Assembly (NCBI GenBank): GCA_964561995.1
Contig: CAZLQZ010000002.1
Span: 62,001-126,000, forward strand
Source: JABIAG01 sp964561995
GTDB taxonomy: Archaea > Nanobdellota > Nanobdellia > Woesearchaeales > JABIAG01
Direction: 5' to 3'
DNA: 64,000 nucleotides
In this document: piece by piece, positions 9,193 through 18,137 of the stretch
How positions within the stretch are numbered: the stretch's first letter is position 1
Layout of the letters: each line of letters opens with the position of its first letter
Notes under the pieces: generated by a model
Database searches by the model: none
Told to the model about the DNA's origin: nothing
Seen by the model: the letters and a program-made list of their open reading frames with translations, nothing else
Translations under genes and position numbers: made by a program

Positions 9193-10053
9193 ATGAAAAA
9201 AGGATATATTGCTGGTGCTGTTGCTGGAGTTGTTATAGTTAGTGGTACAGTAGGAGTAGGATTAAATTCATTATATAATAAAGTACGTGGATCAGAAATA
9301 CAAGGGTCTGAAAATCAACCTATTGTTGCTGTTGAACAATCTAAAGTAAATCAACAAGTTGTTTTACAATATGAAGATAGATTAAAAGATATGGAAGCAC
9401 AGTTAAAACAAAGTCAAGATTTATTGGCAAATTCTAATGCTGTTGCTGATAATTTACAAAGAGAACTATATAAAACTAATAATCAAAGAACTCCTTTACA
9501 AGCTTTTTTTGGAACAAACAAAGTTCCAAAAAATTTGGATGCTGAAGACATGATTAAAGCAGGATGGGGTGGAAAATATATTTGTGTTGATGATAATGGA
9601 AATGCTGATATTTATCAAGATGGAATTACTTCACAATTTACTGGTGGAATCAGTAGTATTTTAGCATATCCAACAAAAAAATTAAGTGATGTTACTCAAA
9701 AAGTTCCAGTTGTTAATTATTTAACTGCTGCAACTAATGGTATTGTAGGTTCTACTGCTTATATCTTGGATGATGGTTGGATTGCATTGGATACTCTTGT
9801 AAGAGGAGATAAATCAATGGATCAAATTGCCGAAGAAGTTAAATTTGCATTAAATGCTTGTGATCCAAAAGATAGAAAAGTCGCTTCAATTCAATTAATT
9901 GGTGCTGGTGCCAGAACTTACTTAGCTATTAAAACTATTGAAGGCATCGAAGACCTTTTTGATTCAGGTGATTCAAATAATAATAATAATAATAACAACA
10001 ACAACAATAATTTAGGCGTTGGTGGGAATATGAATGGAGGAGACGCTTTTTAA
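9193..10053 (+). CDS. Membrane-anchored protein with coiled coil and poly-Asn tail
   Basis: 286 residues. An N-terminal hydrophobic segment (about residues 5-28) looks like an uncleaved anchor or signal. A Gln/Glu-rich coiled coil follows (about 48-95), then a globular region of about 150 residues that I do not recognise. The tail has 12 consecutive Asn codons (9976-10011) followed by a Gly/Asn-rich end. The start is supported by GAGGGG at 9178-9183, nine bases before the ATG. It is the first of four same-strand envelope genes. No enzyme motif is visible. It may be a structural or surface-tethering protein, but the function is unknown. Confidence 0.75.
   Translation: MKKGYIAGAVAGVVIVSGTVGVGLNSLYNKVRGSEIQGSENQPIVAVEQSKVNQQVVLQYEDRLKDMEAQLKQSQDLLANSNAVADNLQRELYKTNNQRTPLQAFFGTNKVPKNLDAEDMIKAGWGGKYICVDDNGNADIYQDGITSQFTGGISSILAYPTKKLSDVTQKVPVVNYLTAATNGIVGSTAYILDDGWIALDTLVRGDKSMDQIAEEVKFALNACDPKDRKVASIQLIGAGARTYLAIKTIEGIEDLFDSGDSNNNNNNNNNNNNLGVGGNMNGGDAF
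9976..10011 (+). repeat. AAT/AAC trinucleotide microsatellite coding for poly-Asn
   Basis: Twelve Asn codons in the order 6 AAT, 4 AAC, 2 AAT lie inside the gene at 9193. Length changes by slippage would keep the frame, so variation would change tail length rather than switch the gene off. Confidence 0.9.
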
Positions 10054-10110
10054 TTATTTTTTTATTAATAATTAATTATACTATATGTATTGCGCATTTG
10101 GGGGTTTAAA

Positions 10111-12138
10111 ATGAAAGCATTAAGATTTATATTGGTGATGATGATTTTGGTAGTTTCATCTAGTTTCGCTTCGGCTTATGTAGATGTTACATTTAATTTT
10201 GATCAAAATAATGTACAGTCTTTAATTTATAATTGTTTAGATGAAAATTGTAATAACGTAGCAAGTTTTTCAGGTACTTTTGAAAGTGAAACAACAGATG
10301 GTAATTTAGAAGTAATCTTTCCATCAACATTAATGTCTGAATTTGGTTATGCTGTTTATTTCTTTTCAGAAGGTTACATACCTAAAGAATATGTTTCAAC
10401 ATTTCATTCATATGGGGATGATGAACATTACGAATTGTCTTATGATATAGATTTTAATAAAGTTCAAGAATGTCAATCTTTAATTGATGAATTTACTGTT
10501 GTTAAAGATACTTTTGCTTATGAACCTTTACAAATTGATGTTAGTTCTTCATTAGATGCAGTTACTGCTTCCGCATTTTCTTCAATAAATAACGGTGTAG
10601 GATATGTTCCACAAGAAATGAAAGATGAATATTATTCTTCTGATGTTGAAGTTGAGCTTGTAATTGAAGATCAAAATGGAAATGTTGTTAAAACTTTAAC
10701 TGAAGATTTTACAATTTATATGAATGAACAAGCAGATGTTGAATTTTCTTGGACTCCAGAAGATGAAGGAAAATATACAGCAACTGTAACTTCTAATGTT
10801 ATAGATTCACAATGTTCTCTTCCGACTTTAGATGCTAGTTCTGCAAAAGAATTTAATGTATTACCTGGCAGACCTACTAATGAATATTATACTATTTTAA
10901 ACGACTTGGATGTTGATAATTCATATCCCGTTGCAAAAGAAGAATTAACTTTTACTTATACAAAAATTAGTAACTATGCTGATTCAAATCATGATTTAAC
11001 TCCAGTTGGAACTGAAGTTATTTATTATATCTATTATAATGGTGATTTAATCGATTCTTGGAATGATGTATTAAATGCAAATTCTGATTATATGAATCCA
11101 ACTACTCAAACATTTACTTACACTCCAGAAAACTCTGGTCAGTATGTTGTAATTGTTGATGGTGTGGCATCAGATGACTTGAATAATGGCAATCCTAATA
11201 ATTCAGAAAGAATTATTTTGAATTTTAATGTTGCAGATGTTCCAGCTTATGAAATTAGTTTCCAAGTAAGAGATTCAGTGTCTGGAGAAGCAATTGAAAA
11301 TGCTTTAATTACTATTAACGGACAAGTTTCTGGTACTACTGATTTAATGGGTGCATTAACATTTGTAGGTCTAGAATCTGGAACTTATACTTATGTAAGT
11401 GAACATGATAATTATCAAACAAGAGATGGTAGTGTTCAAGTTATTAATGGAAATATGGAAGTTTATTTTACTATGGTTTCAACATCGATTGATGATCCTG
11501 TAGACCCAATAGACCCTGTTGACCCTCCAGTAACTACTGATATTACTTTTACAAATAATCCTTTAACAATTGCTTATGTTGCAGTACCATACGAATTTGA
11601 TTTAGATGCAATAAGTTCTAATTCTAATTCAATTACTTTTGAAAAAGTAAATGGTCCCGATAGTTTAACTGTTGGAAGTAATGGCCAAATTGAATGGTTG
11701 CCATTGCCTCATGACATTGGTGTTCATACAGTTAAAGTAAAGGCAAATGATGGCTCAGGGGTTAATTATCTTGAATGGGCAATAGATGTTAAATCTAAAA
11801 TGTCAGAACAAGACCCAGAAATTAATGAATTAAGTGTTATTCAAATTAGATTTCCAAATGGTTACTTAATCAAATCTGGAAGCGCATTAGCTGTTTCAGT
11901 GATGGTTGAAAATACTGGTGACTATGACTTAGATGATGTAAGATTACAAGTGTCTGTACCTTCTTTAGGTTTAATGAGAAGTGTAGGACCTTTTGATGTA
12001 GATGAAAATGACGAAGAACAAAGAACAGTAATGTTAGATATTCCTAAAGGAGTTAGTGAAGGAGAATATGAATTAAGGATAGTGATAGGCAATGAAGACT
12101 ATAGGGCTGTGAAATACAGACCTTTTGGGATTAACTAA
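10111..12138 (+). CDS. Secreted multidomain surface protein (Ig-like and carboxypeptidase-regulatory-like)
   Basis: 675 residues from the ATG at 10111, preceded by GGGGG at 10100-10104. An upstream in-frame TTG at 10090 is less likely. A signal peptide (LVMMILVVSSSFASA) is followed by beta-rich Ig-like modules. Around residues 385-450 is a carboxypeptidase-regulatory/PEGA-like unit (ALITINGQVSGTTDLMG and DGSVQVING). A DP-rich linker (DDPVDPIDPVDPP) follows, then a cadherin/He_PIG-like module and a CARDB-like domain with VENTGDYDLDDVRL. There is no C-terminal membrane helix, so it is probably released or held non-covalently. It lies in the surface-protein cluster and is probably a cell-envelope or adhesion protein. 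The exact role is unknown. Confidence 0.8.
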   Translation: MKALRFILVMMILVVSSSFASAYVDVTFNFDQNNVQSLIYNCLDENCNNVASFSGTFESETTDGNLEVIFPSTLMSEFGYAVYFFSEGYIPKEYVSTFHSYGDDEHYELSYDIDFNKVQECQSLIDEFTVVKDTFAYEPLQIDVSSSLDAVTASAFSSINNGVGYVPQEMKDEYYSSDVEVELVIEDQNGNVVKTLTEDFTIYMNEQADVEFSWTPEDEGKYTATVTSNVIDSQCSLPTLDASSAKEFNVLPGRPTNEYYTILNDLDVDNSYPVAKEELTFTYTKISNYADSNHDLTPVGTEVIYYIYYNGDLIDSWNDVLNANSDYMNPTTQTFTYTPENSGQYVVIVDGVASDDLNNGNPNNSERIILNFNVADVPAYEISFQVRDSVSGEAIENALITINGQVSGTTDLMGALTFVGLESGTYTYVSEHDNYQTRDGSVQVINGNMEVYFTMVSTSIDDPVDPIDPVDPPVTTDITFTNNPLTIAYVAVPYEFDLDAISSNSNSITFEKVNGPDSLTVGSNGQIEWLPLPHDIGVHTVKVKANDGSGVNYLEWAIDVKSKMSEQDPEINELSVIQIRFPNGYLIKSGSALAVSVMVENTGDYDLDDVRLQVSVPSLGLMRSVGPFDVDENDEEQRTVMLDIPKGVSEGEYELRIVIGNEDYRAVKYRPFGIN

Positions 12139-12140
12139 TA

Positions 12141-12163
12141 AGTAGTTATTTATTTTAACTACT
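12141..12163 (+). terminator. AT-rich hairpin after the 10111 gene
   Basis: AGTAGTTA (12141-12148) and TAACTACT (12156-12163) form an 8-bp perfect stem with a 7-base loop, starting two bases after the stop codon. There is no U-run after it, so a role in mRNA 3'-end stability is as likely as termination. Confidence 0.35.
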
Positions 12164-12242
12164 ACTGTATACTAAAATACATAAAGCTTTAAAAACATGC
12201 AAGAATTAACATTCAAAATTAGCATGGGGGTATAACAAGAAA

Positions 12243-13496
12243 ATGAAAGGAAACATAAAAATTGGTATTTTGTTGGTTTTAGTGGCACTATTAGCTATTG
12301 GTTCTGTTAGTGCATTACCTGACGTAGAATACATAAAAATTAACGGTGATCAGTATGAAAATGGTGATTCCGTTGTAGTTGAGAAAGGCGACGATTTAGA
12401 AATTAAAGTAAAACTTCAAGCAGATGTGAGTTATGACAATCTTGAAGTTGAAGCTGATATAATCGGTTATGAATACAATGATATTGATGAAATCTCAGAC
12501 TCTACTCATACATTTGATGTAGATGCTGGTGATACTGTTTATAAGGAATTAGATTTAACAATTCCAAGTAAAGCTGATAAAGATTATTATGATCTTAGAA
12601 TCAGAGTTAGCGGTAGAACTGGATCTTCTGTAGAATATTTAATGAGAGTTAATCTTAAAGGTTCAAGACATGATCTTGAAGTTAAAAGAGTGATGCTTCA
12701 TCCATCTAATGCTGTTGATGCAGGTAGCTATTTACTAGTTAATGCAAAAATAACAAATAGGGGAGAAGAATCCGAAGAAGAAGATGTAAGAGTTACTGCA
12801 AGAATCGAAGATTTAGATCTTGAAGACACTACTTATATTAACGAAATTGAAGAAGACGAATCAAAAACTTCAGAAGAATTATTCCTAAGAATTCCAGCAT
12901 GTGCTGAAGCAGGAATTTATGAAGTTGAAGTTGAAGTTGCTTATGATGAAGATTCAGAAGTAGTTACTGAAATTGAAACAATTGAAATAAGAGAATCAGA
13001 TCTATGCAATGCTGCAGATGATGATACTGAATCCGTAATTTCAGTTGGTTCACAAACACAACAAGTAACTGCTGGAGAAGGTGGGGCTACTTATTCACTT
13101 TCAATAACAAATCCAAGCAACTCTGATAGATCTTATACATTAAGCGTTTCAGGTCTAGATTCATGGGGTACATTTAGAGTGGACCCAGCAACAACTCAAA
13201 TTGTTAAAGCTGGTGAAACAGAAGCAATGTTCGTATTTGTTTCCGCAAAAGATGACGCAACAGAAGGTCAACAAAGTTTTGTTGTAAATGTTGTATCTGG
13301 AGACGAATCAGAAGCTGTTCAATTTTATGCAAATGTTGTTAAAGATGAAAGCAACATTAGAAAATGGGCAGAATTCGTACTAATTGCTTTGGTTGTACTG
13401 TTAATAATCTTAGGACTAATCGTTGGCTTCAGTAGAATGAGAAATAAACCTGAAGACGATGAAGACGAAGATCTAACAGGTCAAACATATTATTAA
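12243..13496 (+). CDS. Putative S-layer-type surface protein with C-terminal membrane anchor
   Basis: 417 residues. A signal peptide (ILLVLVALLAIGSVSA) precedes two or three CARDB/NEW3-like beta-sandwich domains: LLVNAKITNRGEESEEED around residue 160 and ATYSLSITNPSNSDRSY around residue 285. The C-terminal helix (about 378-400, FVLIALVVLLIILGLIVGF) is followed by an acidic cytosolic tail (PEDDEDEDLTG). Strong acidity, more C-ending codons than its neighbours and a GGGGGT ribosome site at 12225-12230 suggest high expression. It could be the main envelope protein, which is inference. It sits between two other secreted genes in the same direction and has its own TATA-like sequence near 12180-12200. 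Confidence 0.75.
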   Translation: MKGNIKIGILLVLVALLAIGSVSALPDVEYIKINGDQYENGDSVVVEKGDDLEIKVKLQADVSYDNLEVEADIIGYEYNDIDEISDSTHTFDVDAGDTVYKELDLTIPSKADKDYYDLRIRVSGRTGSSVEYLMRVNLKGSRHDLEVKRVMLHPSNAVDAGSYLLVNAKITNRGEESEEEDVRVTARIEDLDLEDTTYINEIEEDESKTSEELFLRIPACAEAGIYEVEVEVAYDEDSEVVTEIETIEIRESDLCNAADDDTESVISVGSQTQQVTAGEGGATYSLSITNPSNSDRSYTLSVSGLDSWGTFRVDPATTQIVKAGETEAMFVFVSAKDDATEGQQSFVVNVVSGDESEAVQFYANVVKDESNIRKWAEFVLIALVVLLIILGLIVGFSRMRNKPEDDEDEDLTGQTYY

Positions 13497-13499
13497 ATA

Positions 13500-13552
13500 T
13501 TTTTTTTTCTTTTAACATCCAGTCCTGGTTATGCCCCTTTGGACTGGTTTTT
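13500..13552 (+). terminator. T-run and hairpin between the 12243 and 13569 genes
   Basis: Nine Ts follow the stop codon (13500-13508), a typical archaeal termination signal. Then CCAGTCC (13519-13525) and GGACTGG (13541-13547) form a 7-bp perfect stem with a 15-base loop, followed directly by TTTTT. Either element could end transcription of the abundant upstream gene. The hairpin also lies just ahead of the next start codon. Confidence 0.6.
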
Positions 13553-13568
13553 AAAGTTTTTTAAGGGT

Positions 13569-15626
13569 ATGAAAAACATGAAATTCAAGATTTTTTTAAT
13601 ATTATTGGCTTTTATATTAGTTCTTCCTAATGTATATTCTTTTGATACTTGGACTACTTCAGTTTCTTTATGTGATTGTGGTATTGATAGTCAAGAATTA
13701 TATATTTTTAATACTGGCAAAGATAATACCTTCTTAATAGATATTAGTGGTGATGCAAAAAATTGGGTTAGTTTATCTGATAATTCTATTTTTTTGGAAT
13801 CTGGAGAAAGAACAAGTGTTAGTTTGAATTATAAAGTTCCGTGTGGAGGTAAAGATTCAAATATTATTTTTAAAGTTACTCCGCTTGGTGAACAATCAAA
13901 AGAATTAAATCAAAAATTAATAGTTAATGAATGTTCAAATATTCAAATAATACCTATCAAAACATTTGATATTGATTGTCCTTGTAAAGAATTAGAGTAT
14001 CAATTTAAAATTAAAAATACTGGATCTTTTCAAGAAAAATATACTTTTGATTCTTCTAAATTTAAAGAAGAAATGATTTTTATTCCTTCAACTGTTTTAT
14101 TAAATCCTGGACAAGAAGTTGTTGTTACAGCCGTTTTAAAGGCAGAATGCAAGGTATCTGGTAAATATTCATATGATATTAATGTTTTAGCAGAATATAA
14201 TGAACTTAAGACCTCTTTTTCTGTTGGCGCTGAAATCAAGCCTTGTTATGGTTATTCCTTGTCTGCGGGAGAAATAGGGAGTTCATTTGAATCTCAGCAA
14301 GGTTTGTATAATGTATGTGTTGGAACTGAGAATTCTATTCCTTTGTTAATAACAAATGATGCTGATTTTAATAATAGTTATGATCTTTCTTTAAGGGGTA
14401 AGTTTGCAACATTACAAAATAAAAATGTTGAAATTGGTTCTAGTAAAAGTATTTTGACAAATATTTTATTTAATCCAGCTAATGTTGGTAATTATACTTT
14501 ATTTTTAGAATCAAAATCAAAATTAGGTAAGTTAAAAGGAAAGTTTAAATTACCGATTATCGTTGAAGATTGTTACAATTTGGAAATTATTATGCCAAGT
14601 AAGGTTGAAGTGAATAGTTCTATTGTTCCTATCTTATTAAAAAACACTGGTACAAAGGAATTAAATGCATTAATTGCTGTATCTGGTAGTGAATTTGTTT
14701 CAGTTGATAATGGTGCTTTGACAATTAATGGTGAAAAGGTAATTAATCTAGTTTTACAAGACCCGGGTAAATCACTGGTTGAAAATGTTAAAGTATCAGT
14801 ACAGTTAGATAATGGTGATGTAAAAAATAAAAATTTAAAATTGGTATTTGGAAAACCTTTCTTTTATACTTATGGTGTTTTTATTATTTTGGGAATAATT
14901 ATCTTGATTATTTTAATTATATTTATTGTTTATGTTATTTCAAAGAGACCTAAAAAAGAAAAAATTAAGAAAGAAAAAAGAATAAAATCTATTGATCGAA
15001 TTAAAGAGACAGTAATTGAAAATAAAACTAAAAAGAAAGTGAAAGATAAATCTAAAGAAAAAAAGAACTCCGGTTCTGGTTTTAAGATCTTTTTGTTTGT
15101 TGCCTTAATACTTTTAATTTTGATATTTATTTTTTCTCTTCCAATTCAAACTGTTTCGCCAAATTTATCTGAAAGACAAGTGGGAAAAATGTTAGAACAA
15201 AAATGGCCTGTTAATAAAATTTTAAGAACAGATTTAAATGAACTTTTTTCTAATTCCTCTTTAAATTTACAATCTAGCGATAAAGTTAATGTTCAAATGA
15301 TTGGAAAAGTTGCTTATTTATATCCTTCTTCTAATTGGACTGGTTCAAATTTTTTAGATTTAATTGTTAATAATAAGTCTGAAAAAGTATTTTTTACAAT
15401 TGAAGGAGCTGTTAATGAAACTTATTTTCAACAAGGAACTTATGTTTATGGTACTTTAAGTTATCTTGTTTATGATTATGTTAGAATTCCTATTGTTTTG
15501 ATAATTGTTGTGTTGGTAATTATTTTGATTATTTTTATAATTTTTAAAGCAATTAAATCTAAAAATAAACCTAAAAAAAGTAAGAAAAATAAGGATACTA
15601 GGCTGACAACAATAGTTGTTAAATAA
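13569..15626 (+). CDS. Large membrane surface protein with three C-terminal helices
   Basis: About 685 residues. Two in-frame ATGs (13569 and 13578) fit; AAGGG at 13563-13567 precedes both. A signal peptide (FLILLAFILVLPNVYS) leads into repeated beta-sandwich domains with paired Cys residues (SLCDCG, DIDCPCKE). A membrane helix (FFYTYGVFIILGIIILIILI) and a highly basic Lys-rich cytosolic segment come next. Two further helices bracket a roughly 100-residue extracellular domain that starts near NLSERQVGKM. Several NxS/T sequons are present. I recognise no enzyme. Its place after two other envelope genes suggests cell-surface architecture. The longer frame from TTG at 13539 would run through the hairpin and is rejected. 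Confidence 0.72.
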   Translation: MKNMKFKIFLILLAFILVLPNVYSFDTWTTSVSLCDCGIDSQELYIFNTGKDNTFLIDISGDAKNWVSLSDNSIFLESGERTSVSLNYKVPCGGKDSNIIFKVTPLGEQSKELNQKLIVNECSNIQIIPIKTFDIDCPCKELEYQFKIKNTGSFQEKYTFDSSKFKEEMIFIPSTVLLNPGQEVVVTAVLKAECKVSGKYSYDINVLAEYNELKTSFSVGAEIKPCYGYSLSAGEIGSSFESQQGLYNVCVGTENSIPLLITNDADFNNSYDLSLRGKFATLQNKNVEIGSSKSILTNILFNPANVGNYTLFLESKSKLGKLKGKFKLPIIVEDCYNLEIIMPSKVEVNSSIVPILLKNTGTKELNALIAVSGSEFVSVDNGALTINGEKVINLVLQDPGKSLVENVKVSVQLDNGDVKNKNLKLVFGKPFFYTYGVFIILGIIILIILIIFIVYVISKRPKKEKIKKEKRIKSIDRIKETVIENKTKKKVKDKSKEKKNSGSGFKIFLFVALILLILIFIFSLPIQTVSPNLSERQVGKMLEQKWPVNKILRTDLNELFSNSSLNLQSSDKVNVQMIGKVAYLYPSSNWTGSNFLDLIVNNKSEKVFFTIEGAVNETYFQQGTYVYGTLSYLVYDYVRIPIVLIIVVLVIILIIFIIFKAIKSKNKPKKSKKNKDTRLTTIVVK

Positions 15627-15667
15627 TTATTTGATTTATTTTATTTTTTGTAATATTCTTTTTTCAA

Positions 15668-16339
15668 TTAATTTTTTTGAAATATTACTAAACTTCCATA
15701 TTTATTAAAAAATTTAAATCTTGGATCTTTTTTCACTTCTTCAACTACGTTAATTACTCCTTGAAATTCATCAGAATAATCGTGAAAAATTAAAAATCCT
15801 TTTTTAACAATTAATTCATTCCAAAGATCAAAATCTAATTTGACATTTTCATATTCATGGCTTCCATCTATAAATAATAATGAAATTTCTTCTTTGAAAT
15901 TAGTAATTACGTCTTGCGATCTTCCTTTTAAAATTTTGATATAATCTTCGACTTTTGCTTTTGAAATGTTATTTTTAAATATTTCAAAAGTTGAGCCTAC
16001 TTTAGGAAAAAATTCCATTATTTTATTTGAGTTATTCAAGTCAAATTCTGGCGAATCTCCTCCATCAAATGGGTCTATACAATAAAGGACATTATTTTGT
16101 TTTGAATGTTTTATGCCTTTTGTAATATAAATTGAGGATATTCCTTTAAAACTTCCTATTTCAACAATTGGTTTTTTTAAGTTTATAGAAGTCTGTTTGG
16201 ATAATTCATGAAGTACTATTCCTTGTTTAGCATCAATTCCTTCGGAATCTAAAGATTTAATTAAATCAATTAACCAACTTATTTTGATTGTGTTATTAAT
16301 GTCTTCCTTTATTTTTTCATTATTAAAAATTTCATTCAT
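15668..16339 (-). CDS. Class I SAM-dependent methyltransferase (Methyltransf_24-like)
   Basis: 223 residues from the ATG at 16339. The frame is open further upstream to 16417, but that would overlap the end of the permease gene. The Rossmann fold shows PIVEIGSFKGISSIYI (motif I), YCIDPFDGGDSPEF with the acidic ribose contact, and LLFIDGSHEYENVKLDF with LIFHDY. This order is typical of Methyltransf_24/CmcI-like enzymes, which often modify sugars or small molecules. It is probably co-transcribed with the permease upstream on the minus strand. The substrate is unknown. Confidence 0.75.
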   Translation of the reverse strand: MNEIFNNEKIKEDINNTIKISWLIDLIKSLDSEGIDAKQGIVLHELSKQTSINLKKPIVEIGSFKGISSIYITKGIKHSKQNNVLYCIDPFDGGDSPEFDLNNSNKIMEFFPKVGSTFEIFKNNISKAKVEDYIKILKGRSQDVITNFKEEISLLFIDGSHEYENVKLDFDLWNELIVKKGFLIFHDYSDEFQGVINVVEEVKKDPRFKFFNKYGSLVIFQKN

Positions 16340-16379
16340 AATTTTAATTTTTTTATTTAATTTAAAAGCTTTTTGTAAC

Positions 16380-17534
16380 TTAAAAAAAGAAATTAAACAA
16401 TTCATAAAATATTGCAATTAAAAACAAAATAACCATCATGGTGCTTAAAAATTTATATCCTTTAATTTTATATTCTGGTTTTCTTTTTCCTATTTTTTTA
16501 GCTTTATGAAATATGGCAACTACTAAAATGCAAGTAATTCCTCCTGAAACTGCCCCTGTTAAACTTAATATTTGAATAAAGTTAGTAATATCAGAAATAA
16601 AAACATCCCAAAAAAAGATAACTAACGGCACAATAATTGTTAATAGCCATGCATTTACTTTTTTCATATTATAATCATATTCATACATTTTTTCTAATGC
16701 AATTCCAAGGGCTAAAAATGAAGTTCCCATTGCAATTATGGCAAATAAATTAACAAATAATCCTATTGGTCCATTGATAAATACATTTAATGCTGCAGAA
16801 GCAATTCTTTCATCTATACTTAAAGATTCAAATCCTTTTATTCCAACAATTCCAACTACTGTTAAAGCAAATATTAAATATATTGCTATTGAAATAATGC
16901 TTCCCCATATTACTGCTTTTTTTATTTCTTTTCTGTTCCTAGTTAATTGTTCTTTTAATAGGGGTATTGTAGTAACTCCCAAAAATGCAAAGAGTATAAT
17001 TCCAAAGGGAATGAATATATTTCCTTTTCCTGCAGTATAATTCTCTGGTGAAATATGTGATGTTGAAAATATTGAAACTAAAACAATTGTAATTAATAAA
17101 ATGGTAACTAAAACAAATTCCGTTTTTCCAATTGTTTTTAATCCTTTGAAAATTAAGTAACTAGCAACAATAAAAAATATTATTGAATAAATAAAAGCAT
17201 TTCCTCCAAATAATGAAGCAAAACTTGTTCCTTGTCCAATTGTGTATGCTAATAATGCTCCATAGATTTCAATCATCATTGCAATAGTGAGAATTAATTT
17301 TCCTTTTTTTCCAAGATATTTTTCAGCATATCCTGTCAATTGATGATTGCCTTTAGTTCTTAGAGTTACTTCTCCTAAATATAAGTTTAACATCATTAGT
17401 AATAAACCAATTCCAACAATGTCTATAATTCCTGCAATCAATCCTGCTTTAGCAATAATGTAGGGTATGCCAAGTATTCCTGCACCTACTATTGTTCCTA
17501 CTAAAGTTGCAATACTTATACCTATTTTATTCAT
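16380..17534 (-). CDS. Amino-acid permease (APC superfamily)
   Basis: 384 residues and about 11 membrane helices. The first helix has GTIVGAGILGIPYIIAKAG, the unwound substrate-binding segment typical of the aromatic amino acid/AAAP-type permeases. LRTKGNHQLTGYAEKYLGKKGK in the first loop and IPLLKEQLTRNRKEIKKA in the middle are also family-like. It probably imports amino acids with H+ or Na+. Its start is 157 bases from the divergent nrdR start, so the two promoters share one intergenic region containing palindromes. The exact amino acid is not predictable. Confidence 0.85.
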   Translation of the reverse strand: MNKIGISIATLVGTIVGAGILGIPYIIAKAGLIAGIIDIVGIGLLLMMLNLYLGEVTLRTKGNHQLTGYAEKYLGKKGKLILTIAMMIEIYGALLAYTIGQGTSFASLFGGNAFIYSIIFFIVASYLIFKGLKTIGKTEFVLVTILLITIVLVSIFSTSHISPENYTAGKGNIFIPFGIILFAFLGVTTIPLLKEQLTRNRKEIKKAVIWGSIISIAIYLIFALTVVGIVGIKGFESLSIDERIASAALNVFINGPIGLFVNLFAIIAMGTSFLALGIALEKMYEYDYNMKKVNAWLLTIIVPLVIFFWDVFISDITNFIQILSLTGAVSGGITCILVVAIFHKAKKIGKRKPEYKIKGYKFLSTMMVILFLIAIFYELFNFFF

Positions 17535-17595
17535 TTTATTATTTCTAACAGAACTATTATTTAAATCTTGACTTGCGTTTATATCTTACAAACTA

Positions 17596-17609
17596 TATTT
17601 TGCAAAATA
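17596..17609. promoter_or_regulatory. 14-bp perfect palindrome in the permease/nrdR intergenic region
   Basis: TATTTTGCAAAATA is perfectly self-complementary and is centred between 17602 and 17603. It is a possible operator between divergent genes. It is not a clear match to the bacterial NrdR box. Confidence 0.4.
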
Positions 17610-17631
17610 GCTATATTTTTAAACTAGTTTT

Positions 17632-17681
17632 ACCTGTAAAACTACAGGTGTGGTACTCAATTATTGTGTGCGCTACAGGTG
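17632..17681 (+). promoter_or_regulatory. Inverted and direct repeats upstream of nrdR
   Basis: ACCTGTA (17632-17638) and TACAGGT (17643-17649) form a 7-bp inverted repeat with a 4-base spacer. CTACAGGTG occurs at 17642-17650 and again at 17673-17681, 31 bp (about three helical turns) apart. The second copy ends nine bases before the nrdR ATG, where its GGTGG may also act as ribosome site. A repressor, possibly NrdR itself, binding here is inferred. Confidence 0.45.
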
Positions 17682-17690
17682 GTGTTTAAA

Positions 17691-18137
17691 ATGAAATGTC
17701 CTTTTTGTAATTCCAATGAATTAAAAGTTGTTGAAACTAGGGAATCGGTTGATAATCTTACGAGAAGAAGAAAAGAATGTTTTTCTTGTAATAAAAGATT
17801 TACTACATATGAAAAAATTGATTTGGGTAATATTTTTGTAGTTAAAAAAGATGGAACAAAACAAGAATTCAAAGAACAAAAAATCAAAGGGAGTATAATT
17901 AGAGCGTATGATAAAAGAAACTTTCCTGAAGATAAAGTTGAAAAGATTTCAAGAGATATAATTTCTAAGTTATACTCATTGGGTCAAAAAGAAGTTCTTT
18001 CAACTCAGATCGGAAGGATGATTTTAAGTAAGTTAAAAACTTTAGATAAACTTGCATATTTACGATTTAGTTATGTCTTTAACGATTTTCAAGACATTGA
18101 GAATATAAAAGAGGTTATTAAAAAAATAGAAAAATGA
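17691..18137 (+). CDS. nrdR: NrdR-like transcriptional regulator of ribonucleotide reductase
   Basis: 148 residues from the ATG at 17691, preceded by AGGTGGTG. The N-terminal zinc ribbon has Cys3, Cys6, Cys30 and Cys33 (CPFC, CFSC) with the typical TRESVDNLTRRRKEC and RFTTYEK segments. Residues about 48-140 form an ATP-cone domain (VVKKDGTKQEF to YVFNDFQDI). NrdR senses nucleotides through the ATP-cone and represses ribonucleotide reductase genes; here nrdD follows with a 4-base overlap. NrdR is mainly a bacterial family, so its presence in this archaeal window is notable. A longer frame from 17664 adds residues that lack homology and is rejected. Confidence 0.92.
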   Translation: MKCPFCNSNELKVVETRESVDNLTRRRKECFSCNKRFTTYEKIDLGNIFVVKKDGTKQEFKEQKIKGSIIRAYDKRNFPEDKVEKISRDIISKLYSLGQKEVLSTQIGRMILSKLKTLDKLAYLRFSYVFNDFQDIENIKEVIKKIEK

